Assembly (NCBI GenBank): GCA_021776235.1
Contig: JAJFGG010000018.1
Coordinates: forward strand, 1-64,000
Length of the DNA stretch: 64,000 nucleotides
Direction: 5' to 3'
Source: Alphaproteobacteria bacterium
Lineage (GTDB): Bacteria; Pseudomonadota; Alphaproteobacteria; GCA-2731375
The notes beneath the pieces were generated by a model. It saw only the letters and a program-made list of their open reading frames with translations. It did no database searches and was not told where the DNA came from. Numbering within the stretch: position 1 is the stretch's first letter; every line of letters starts with the position of its first letter. Both the position numbers and the translations under genes were made by a program. Positions 40,280-48,117 of this stretch are shown here, in pieces.

Positions 40280-40954
40280 ATGATAAAAATTTGTGAAGTG
40301 GCATACCGCCGGCCGGGCATGGGGGTGGAGGACTTCCAGGCCTATTGGCGGGGCATTCACGGGCCCATCGTGGCTCGCATCCCAGGCATCCGGCGTTATG
40401 TGCAATGCCATCCCTCTCTCAGGGGCTATGACAAGGGCGATCTGATCTGTGATGGCGTGGCTGAGATCTGGGTCGACAATAAGGAAGCCCTGTGGGCTAT
40501 GGCGACCACGACGGAATTCGCGGCCGCCAAAAGAGACGAACCGAACTTTATCGACGGTGGCCGATTGGTCGAGCTATTGACCACGGAAACCGTGATCAAG
40601 GACGGTTCGGTGCCGGACAACGGCGTCAAAAGCATCTCTTTGTTGAAATTCAAGGCGGGAATGGATCCGGCGCAAGCGCAGACCTATTGGCGCGAGACCC
40701 ATGGCCCGATCGCGGCGGAAATCAAAACTCTGCGCCGTTATGTGCAATGCCCGGTGCGTCTGGGCGCCTATGGCAAAGCGGTGCCGCCGGCCTTTGACGG
40801 CCTGCCCATGGCCTGGTTTGACTCCGTCGATCATATGCGGCAATCCGCGCGCTCTGACGCCTATGCCCGGACCAAGGCCGATGAGGTGAACTTTCTGGAA
40901 CCGGGGCGCATCGGCTCGATAATAACCAGGGAACATGTGATCGTCGGTGCCTGA
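40280..40954 (+). CDS. Tandem EthD-domain protein
   Basis: Two repeats FQAYWRGIHGPIVARIPGIRRYVQCH and AQTYWRETHGPIAAEIKTLRRYVQCP. Confidence 0.88.
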   Translation: MIKICEVAYRRPGMGVEDFQAYWRGIHGPIVARIPGIRRYVQCHPSLRGYDKGDLICDGVAEIWVDNKEALWAMATTTEFAAAKRDEPNFIDGGRLVELLTTETVIKDGSVPDNGVKSISLLKFKAGMDPAQAQTYWRETHGPIAAEIKTLRRYVQCPVRLGAYGKAVPPAFDGLPMAWFDSVDHMRQSARSDAYARTKADEVNFLEPGRIGSIITREHVIVGA

Positions 40955-40978
40955 TCGGCCCGTGATCTGTCCCCGACT

Positions 40979-41773
40979 TCAACGGCCCTCAAACCGCGGT
41001 TTCCGCTTTTCCGCGAAGGCGGCCAGGCCTTCTTCGCGATCATAGGAAGTCGCGTGCTGGGCGTTGATCGCCAGTTCATAACGCAGGGCGGACGCCAGAG
41101 ATTGTTCCTGTCCATCGTCGATCATGCGTTTCATGCGGCGCAGGCCGATCGGGCTTTTTTCCGCCAGGGTGCCAACCAGATCCGCCAGGGCCTCGGTCAG
41201 GCCGTCGTCGGGCGCCACCTGATTGACCAGACCCCATGCCATCATCTGCCGGGCTGGCAGAAATTGTCCCGTGTAGATCAGTTCCTTGGCCCGGGTAGGA
41301 CCGATCTTGCGGGGCAGGCGGACGGAATTTCCGCCGCCGGGAACCAGACCGAAGTTGGCGTGGGCATCGCCGAATTTCGCACTCTCCACGGCGACGACCA
41401 AATCACAGGCCATGACCAATTCCAGGCCGCCGGCCAGGGCCAGGCCATTGACCGCTGCGATCACTGGTGTGGGGAAGGCCTCCAAGCGCAACAATATGCG
41501 CCGTAAAGCATCGAGGAACTGGCTGTTGACCACCGCCGCGTCCGCGCCGCTCATGCGCTCCTTCGCTGCTTTCAGGTCCGCCCCGGCGCAAAAGGCCCGC
41601 CCATTGCCGCTGATGGACAATGCGCATAGCTGATGGCGGTCTTCGATTTTGTCCAGGGCGGCATTCAGATCGTCAATCATGGCCGGCGAGATGCTGTTCA
41701 AGGCGTCCGGCCGGTTCAAGGTGATGGCGACATGATGGCCATGATCGACAAGCTTGATGGTCTCGTACTTCAT
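40979..41773 (-). CDS. Enoyl-CoA hydratase/isomerase family protein
   Basis: ALSISGNGRAFCAGADLKA, PVIAAVNGLALAGGLELVMACDLVVA. Confidence 0.95.
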   Translation of the reverse strand: MKYETIKLVDHGHHVAITLNRPDALNSISPAMIDDLNAALDKIEDRHQLCALSISGNGRAFCAGADLKAAKERMSGADAAVVNSQFLDALRRILLRLEAFPTPVIAAVNGLALAGGLELVMACDLVVAVESAKFGDAHANFGLVPGGGNSVRLPRKIGPTRAKELIYTGQFLPARQMMAWGLVNQVAPDDGLTEALADLVGTLAEKSPIGLRRMKRMIDDGQEQSLASALRYELAINAQHATSYDREEGLAAFAEKRKPRFEGR

Positions 41774-41903
41774 CGTTGTGCTCCCAATCCCATTGTCCGG
41801 ATTATTTCATGCCGGCCCCGTTGGGGCGATAGGAGAATGGCTCTTCCCCCCGGCCGTCCACTCGGTTACCGTTGGCCTGTCGTCGGCAGCAGGGCAGGGG
41901 TAA

Positions 41904-42164
41904 TACCACCTTGCAATGATAGGGACCCATTTAGACGCCTTGCGGAAATTTTCGGGTAGGAGCGTGCGACGCAGCGATACGGGGTATCGTCAGTCGTGCG
42001 CGACGCCATCCGAAAACTTCCGCAAGGCGCCGTTCCGGTCGTCTTCGCGCGCCCTCGGATGGCGTCGAGAAGGCTTGACGATGTCCCACATCGCCAGCCC
42101 CTTCTCTCCTACCCGAGGGCGCGCGGAGACGATCTATATGGGTTCCTATCATTGCAAGGTGGTA
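41904..42164. mobile_element. MITE-like element, 27-bp terminal inverted repeats, putative TAA target duplication, two internal palindromes
   Basis: TACCACCTTGCAATGATAGGGACCCAT ... ATGGGTTCCTATCATTGCAAGGTGGTA, flanked by TAA at 41901-41903 and 42165-42167. Confidence 0.8.
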
Positions 42165-42170
42165 TAAGGC

Positions 42171-43406
42171 ATGCAAAATCTGGCAATTAACAGCGATCGC
42201 TTGTGGGCCTCCTTGATGGAGATGGCGCAGATTGGCGCCACGGAAAAGGGTGGTGTGAACCGGCAGGCATTGACGGAACTGGACGGGCAGGGCCGTGATT
42301 TGTTCGTGCGCTGGTGCCAGGAGGCGGGATGCAGCGTCCGGGTTGACGCCGTCGGTAATATCTATGCCCGCCGTCCCGGGCGGGACGATAGCCGGGCCCC
42401 GGTCATGACCGGCAGCCATCTTGATACCCAGCCGACAGGCGGCAAATATGATGGCGTCTTCGGAGTACTGTCGGGCCTGGAGGTGATCCGCACCTTGAAC
42501 GACCTGAACTACGAGACGGAACGGCCGATCGAGGTGACGGTCTGGACCAACGAGGAAGGTTGCCGCTTTGCCCCGGCCATGATGGGCTCGGGCGTCGCCA
42601 TAGGAAAGTTCGATCTGGACGAGGTTTATGCAATGACCGATGCCGCGGGCAAGACTTTCCGCGATGAGCTGGAGGCCATTGGCTATTTGGGCGATGCGGC
42701 GGCAAAAGTCGGAGAGGTCGCGGCATTTTTCGAAGTGCATATTGAACAGGGCCCTATTCTGGAAGGCGAGGCGAAAACCATCGGCATTGTCCAGGGCGCC
42801 CAGGGACAACGCTGGTTCGATATCACCCTGACCGGGCAGGAAGCCCATGCCGGGCCGACGCCCATGAAAATCCGCCGCGACGCCCTGGTCGGCGCCGCCG
42901 AACTGGTTGGGGCAGCGAACCGCATCGGCCTGGAATTTCAACCGGGCGCCTGTGCCACCGTGGGCCAGTTCGATGTCAGCCCCAACTCCCGCAATACCAT
43001 TCCCGGCCAGGTCGTCTTCAGTGTCGATTTTCGCCATCCCGAGGACGACCGCCTTTCAGCCATGAAAGCGGCCTTGCTTGAAGCGTGCGAGGCCGCGGCC
43101 GGCGCCCGTGGCCTGGAACTGGATTGCCAGGAAATCTGGTACCAACCGCCAATTGTCTTCAATGCAGATTGCGTTGCCGCTGTCCGCGGCGGTGCCGAAG
43201 CCGTGGGCCTTGATGGCATGGCGATCGTTTCGGGTGCCGGACATGACGCCTGTCATATTTCGACCGTGGCGCCCACGGGTATGATCTTTGTGCCTTGCAA
43301 GGACGGGATCAGCCATAACGAGGTGGAAAGCGCGACGCAGAGCGATTGCGCTGCCGGGTGCAACGTGCTGCTGCACGCCATGATAGACCGGGCCAACGCA
43401 AAATAG
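42171..43406 (+). CDS. Zn-dependent amidase/hydantoinase (M20, N-carbamoyl-amino-acid hydrolase family)
   Basis: GSHLDTQPTGGKYDGVFGVLSGLEVIRTL, NEEGCRFAPAMMGSG, HIEQGPILE, SGAGHDACHIS. Confidence 0.95.
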   Translation: MQNLAINSDRLWASLMEMAQIGATEKGGVNRQALTELDGQGRDLFVRWCQEAGCSVRVDAVGNIYARRPGRDDSRAPVMTGSHLDTQPTGGKYDGVFGVLSGLEVIRTLNDLNYETERPIEVTVWTNEEGCRFAPAMMGSGVAIGKFDLDEVYAMTDAAGKTFRDELEAIGYLGDAAAKVGEVAAFFEVHIEQGPILEGEAKTIGIVQGAQGQRWFDITLTGQEAHAGPTPMKIRRDALVGAAELVGAANRIGLEFQPGACATVGQFDVSPNSRNTIPGQVVFSVDFRHPEDDRLSAMKAALLEACEAAAGARGLELDCQEIWYQPPIVFNADCVAAVRGGAEAVGLDGMAIVSGAGHDACHISTVAPTGMIFVPCKDGISHNEVESATQSDCAAGCNVLLHAMIDRANAK

Positions 43407-43433
43407 GGTCGGCGCGAGACAGAGCCGGGTCAA

Positions 43434-43955
43434 CTAGCAGACCAGCAGGTCGTCGATCTCAACTTGTTGCAGGTTGGGGGTATCGCCATGGATGATGGCG
43501 GCGGCGACATCGATCAGACGCTGTAGCAGGCGCGATGCCTTGGTGGCGGTCTCGGCCAGTTCCTCCGGCTGCGGGCCGGCCATGGCCGCTTCGACGTCCT
43601 TGATGCTCTGGATTACAACCTTGTTCATCCGTTCGATGGTGTTATCGAAGGGTTCGCGGAACTCCGCCGGGGCGTTCTCATAGGCCTCAATCGTAATATG
43701 GCTATCGGACAGGCCGCTATCATTAAAGTGCTGCTCATAGCTTTTGGGCTGCCATTCCTTGGCGTCTTCCAGAATATCAGGCATGTCCGGAACCATTTCC
43801 AACAGCATCACGATCTCGTTGAAATGGTTAAGATAGTCCGTGGCCAGAAAGGTATCATCGTTGACGTTGGTATCGGCGACCAAGGCCTTCAGGCGCGCCG
43901 CGGGATCGGACCGCCTCGAACCTTCTACTTCCGATGTTTGGCCGGTCATATTCAT
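43434..43955 (-). CDS. Hypothetical protein
   Basis: 173-aa ORF, acidic helical composition, no family recognised. Confidence 0.6.
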   Translation of the reverse strand: MNMTGQTSEVEGSRRSDPAARLKALVADTNVNDDTFLATDYLNHFNEIVMLLEMVPDMPDILEDAKEWQPKSYEQHFNDSGLSDSHITIEAYENAPAEFREPFDNTIERMNKVVIQSIKDVEAAMAGPQPEELAETATKASRLLQRLIDVAAAIIHGDTPNLQQVEIDDLLVC

Positions 43956-44230
43956 CCGTTGCCACCCTGCGCCAGTTCGATGCCGTAATTGTCTGGTGCA
44001 TCAAAGTCCAAATTCCATGTTGGCGACAATTGGTTAACATTAGCTTGCGCTTGACATGCCACGGCACTCGGTCTTGAACCATGGCAAGGCAAAAGTTCGG
44101 ATTAGGGACTAAGGATCGCGGTAACGCTCGCCACAGGTGCCTTGCCAGCGGTATCAAGACTGCCGCGCGCCACCGTCGACGGCAAATGCATCGGGCTCAA
44201 CGGCTCGCCATCAAATCACCCGGAAATGCT

Positions 44231-46372
44231 CTAATTCGCTGGCTCTTTTGCCAGGGTACTGTCGAATGGGTTGAGCCGCCCTTGATCATAAGGTTGCGGC
44301 CAGGTACGAAGCTTGAGGGCCCAGAAATAATCCGTATCAGACGCCCCATAGTGGCAACCCATACAAGAGGTGCTTTCCAATGACTGCCCGTTGCCGGGGT
44401 TTTGGAAGTAAGTCTCCATCGTGGTATTCAAAGCGCCGACCTGGGGAATGGGCAGGCCTGACCATCTTGGATAGGCATTGCTAGCTGTGGCCATCGCTCT
44501 TTCGTAAGCCTGCTGGACCGCGACGTTTTGACTGGCGGGCGGCTTATCTTCAAAACCGCGCGGATAAAGGAACGGTTTGGCGTAGAAAGAAGCCGGATCG
44601 GTTGGCCATTGAGTAATCACCAATTGATAGTTTTTCCAAACGGTACCTTCGAGAATTTCCTGATATTTTTGATTCATGCCTTGCGTCGACAGTCCATAAG
44701 GAAATTCCTTTGATGAAGGAAATTCCTTTGATCCTGCGACCGGTGTATTGGGTATTTTATAGATGCGGCTGACTTCCACCGGTGTGCGATATTGCTCAGG
44801 CAAGAGGTTTTGATTTGAGCTAATCGTAGGTGGCTGATACGAGAACCCCTTGGGATGGAATATACCATTACCGTTATTGAACGACGGCCTTATTCCAGAT
44901 GGTGCCTCCAAATTATCGACATGTTCAAAACTGGCCCAGATACCCTGGCTAAACTGCGGCGTTTTCACCACGACATGTAATCCAACCAGCCCAACTTTTC
45001 GGACCTTGGAAGGCATTCTGCCTGAAGGATCACTAATGTTGGCTTCTGATACAAAATAACGGGACAGGTCATCCACCCGTTGCCAAGGGTATTCCGCTTC
45101 TTCAATCATGATGCGCCAGGCGGCCTTGATCGTAATCGAGTTGCCATTCACAGGTTGTTTGACAACCGTATTTGTCTGTGGCTGCTGCTGGATCTCAAGT
45201 TTGCCATGTTTGTCAGCCAGCAATGGAGGCTTAACGGACAGGGGCGGTAAACCGGCGATCGTAGGTGATTTTGGTAGATTTCCTTTCAAGTACCATTTGT
45301 TTCGTCGAACAAATTCGTACAGGACTTCATTTAACTGCAACTGGTAACGAACGTACTTCCGGTTCTGATCGATTAACGGCGAAGAGAACGCTTCGTCTAA
45401 TTGTGTGCGGCTTTTACCCTTGGAAGTCAGGTCCAGATTAAAAGGCCGTTTATAAGGAGTATCGCTATCGTTCCAACGTTTGGGTTGCGTGGGTGCTGCG
45501 GCGCCGGCGCCTGGACCGGGCAGCGCGGCCGAAACCGTTCTGAATGTTTCCCAGACAACAGGAACACAATTGCAGTTGTCACCCGTCGTATTCTTCTCGC
45601 GAAACTGTTTGCCAGTGGGAACCGAAGGGTCGGCCACACCCCGATGTTTGCTATCCGCAGGCCATATTAGGCCAATGAAAGTTTGCCAGGCAAAATAATC
45701 GAAAAACGGCCTGTCTTCGATATCCGTCAATAGCAATCGGGAGTGTGGTTTTAATTGTGCGGGCACCTCGGATCTTAGTCCCGGCTTTAACAGATCGTAC
45801 GGTTTCGCAATCCGCGTATTATGTGCCTGTTCGTACGGAGGTTCAAAGTCAGGCTTGTTCTGGTCGGCAACCTGATAGTTGGTGTTGAAGTTTCTCGTCG
45901 CTCCTGCAGATAGGGATTTCAAGGCCCAGGTGATGGATGAGCATCCCGCAATCGTCAATTGACCTGCGCCGGTCTCTGTTGTGGTAAGGCAAAGATCTTT
46001 GCTGTTCAGTTTTATGGTCCCATCGCCATTCCAGGTCCAAACCTGATTCACGGAGGTACTACCACTACATTCCCATATGCTAACATTTTTGGGGGTGTAG
46101 CTAGCCGTATCAACGTTAAGGCAATAGGTCGGGCTGCGGCGCCCGCCTAATCCGATTCTACCATCTGCAAGAATTTGCCAGTCAGGCGCGCTGCGGCAAT
46201 CAGTGAGTGTAACGGCAAGGTTGTTGCTGGCGGTCCTAGAGAGCAGCCCCAAACATTTCTCGTCCGGGAATGTTGAAACAGTAACTGTTCCCGGCGCAGC
46301 ATGTGGCTGAAACGGCAAGCCAATAAGAAGGACTGAAGTTGTCAGCAGAGCAACAAACATATGCGGCTTCAT
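44231..46372 (-). CDS. Secreted ricin-B-lectin-like protein with C-terminal heme-binding motif
   Basis: Signal peptide; N-terminal beta-trefoil features (CLGLL, WQILADGRIGL, VNQVWTWNGDGTIKL); C-terminal SCMGCHYGASDTDYFW. Confidence 0.75.
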   Translation of the reverse strand: MKPHMFVALLTTSVLLIGLPFQPHAAPGTVTVSTFPDEKCLGLLSRTASNNLAVTLTDCRSAPDWQILADGRIGLGGRRSPTYCLNVDTASYTPKNVSIWECSGSTSVNQVWTWNGDGTIKLNSKDLCLTTTETGAGQLTIAGCSSITWALKSLSAGATRNFNTNYQVADQNKPDFEPPYEQAHNTRIAKPYDLLKPGLRSEVPAQLKPHSRLLLTDIEDRPFFDYFAWQTFIGLIWPADSKHRGVADPSVPTGKQFREKNTTGDNCNCVPVVWETFRTVSAALPGPGAGAAAPTQPKRWNDSDTPYKRPFNLDLTSKGKSRTQLDEAFSSPLIDQNRKYVRYQLQLNEVLYEFVRRNKWYLKGNLPKSPTIAGLPPLSVKPPLLADKHGKLEIQQQPQTNTVVKQPVNGNSITIKAAWRIMIEEAEYPWQRVDDLSRYFVSEANISDPSGRMPSKVRKVGLVGLHVVVKTPQFSQGIWASFEHVDNLEAPSGIRPSFNNGNGIFHPKGFSYQPPTISSNQNLLPEQYRTPVEVSRIYKIPNTPVAGSKEFPSSKEFPYGLSTQGMNQKYQEILEGTVWKNYQLVITQWPTDPASFYAKPFLYPRGFEDKPPASQNVAVQQAYERAMATASNAYPRWSGLPIPQVGALNTTMETYFQNPGNGQSLESTSCMGCHYGASDTDYFWALKLRTWPQPYDQGRLNPFDSTLAKEPAN

Positions 46373-46746
46373 AAGTTTTCTCCGTTACATCATCCCATGT
46401 TTTGAATGTAGCCTTCTGATTCGGTGTTACAGTAATTGCGCTAAGAAGTTCAAGGATGGCGCTGAATATGATCCGTGTGATTCAAATCGCCGAAATGTTG
46501 CAACACATACTATTACGTTAACATTTATGGGTGCCATAAAACCACCTCTTGCACAACCCTAAGGGGTAAATATGTTGTTTGCAAATCAATTTTAGCAATG
46601 ACCAGGTTGAACTATTGCTTGGTACCGCTGAATCCGGGTACACCTTGCCATCTCTAGTTCAGGCCCACTGCCATAAAATTTGCACACTGCAATAGTCGTG
46701 ATTTACTGTTCGCTCAAATATCGAGGCGCAGGTTGCGAAGGATAAA

Positions 46747-47832
46747 ATGCCGGTAAATCCATTCCATGCCGTTCTAGCGGAAACCGGGGCGGCCGGTTCT
46801 GAGACCGCTCAATGGAAAGCGGTTGCCAGCTTGTATCATGCCTATTTCACTGGTTTGATCCTGACGGTTGCCGCGCACAAGGGCGGCGATGCGGCGGGGG
46901 AGTGGGTCTTTCGAACCTTTCGCCGCCAGCATCACGACAAGTTTCTTTCCAGTTTCAAAAAACTCGGCCTGGAGCATTTGCCCGACGCGGTGGCGGCGGC
47001 GCAATATCACTACCTGTCCAATTCCGTCGGCGGCGTCGAGGTGGAGTATATGTATGAGGCCGACGACAAGGCCTGGGTGCATTTCTGCCATCCCCGCTGG
47101 ATGTACGAGGGCGCCGCGCTATGCGGTGTGCCCTTGCAGGTCAGCCATGGTTTTCTGCGCGGCTGGTACGGACATAATGGTGTCTCCATGGGAAATTCGC
47201 GCCTGGGTTTTGTCTGCACCAGCCAGGATATGACCGGGCAATATGGCCTGGCCGGATACTTTCGCCAGTTTGACCACGATTTGGCGCCCGACGAGCGCTT
47301 GCAGTTCGCGCCGGCCGAAATGGCGCCGCCCTTTGATCCCGATGTGGCGCCGCGGTTAAAGCCCGAAGATTGGCCCGTGGAACGCCTGCACAAGGCCAAC
47401 CGCAATTATGCCATGGATTATGTCAAGACCTGTCTGCCCGAACTGACCGCCGCTTTGGGGCCAGCTGAAGCCGGCGCCCTGGGTAATCTGGCGGGAAATA
47501 TCATTGGCCGTCAGTATTACCGGCAGATCCAGGCGTTGTTGGGCACCAGCGGTGATGGCGCCCTGGATTTCGCTACTTTCATGGCAGCCATGGCGAGGGC
47601 CCAGGATGACCCCGCCAAGTGTACCGGCAGCCAAGATGACGCCACGGTGCGCATTTCCGGCTGGCGCCTGATGCGGGGCCGGGAAGACCGTCACCCCAGC
47701 GTATTCGAAGCCTGGAACGGCCTGTGGCAGGGTTGTCTGGCGGTTCACAACCGCTTTCTGACCCTGCAAACCAGCAACCGCATGGATTATGGTGACGACG
47801 CCTTCGAATGGCGCATCCGCAGGGTTTTTTGA
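46747..47832 (+). CDS. Uncharacterised 361-aa protein
   Basis: Coherent ORF; no family firmly recognised. Confidence 0.75.
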   Translation: MPVNPFHAVLAETGAAGSETAQWKAVASLYHAYFTGLILTVAAHKGGDAAGEWVFRTFRRQHHDKFLSSFKKLGLEHLPDAVAAAQYHYLSNSVGGVEVEYMYEADDKAWVHFCHPRWMYEGAALCGVPLQVSHGFLRGWYGHNGVSMGNSRLGFVCTSQDMTGQYGLAGYFRQFDHDLAPDERLQFAPAEMAPPFDPDVAPRLKPEDWPVERLHKANRNYAMDYVKTCLPELTAALGPAEAGALGNLAGNIIGRQYYRQIQALLGTSGDGALDFATFMAAMARAQDDPAKCTGSQDDATVRISGWRLMRGREDRHPSVFEAWNGLWQGCLAVHNRFLTLQTSNRMDYGDDAFEWRIRRVF

Positions 47833-48036
47833 AGGCCGAATTTACAATCCAGGATTGTAGAAAACCTTTTCGACCGGAACGACGTTCACACCGTTCCTGT
47901 GCCTGTTCCGGTGCGCCCCACAGATCATTTGTGACCTAAACCGGGCAGGTCATATTTTCGTTACACAAAAACTTGTGCCATTGCGCCTGACCCATACCCG
48001 CATTAAGTTTTGTTAACCATCCTTTTGGGGGAGCCG

Positions 48037-48117
48037 ATGGCGATGGTTATAGTTTACGAATTTGGGCATACCACCACCGCGACCGTTGGCAGATCAACGG
48101 GATTAGGTGGATGGTGA
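48037..48117 (+). CDS. Candidate 26-aa upstream ORF overlapping the protease start
   Basis: GGGGGAG-CCG-ATG; MAMVIVYEFGHTTTATVGRSTGLGGW*; TGA at 48115 overlaps ATG at 48111. Confidence 0.4.
   Translation: MAMVIVYEFGHTTTATVGRSTGLGGW

Noticed and set aside
41931-43037. 368-aa minus-strand ORF
   Set aside because: Antisense to the hydantoinase gene and running into the MITE-like element.
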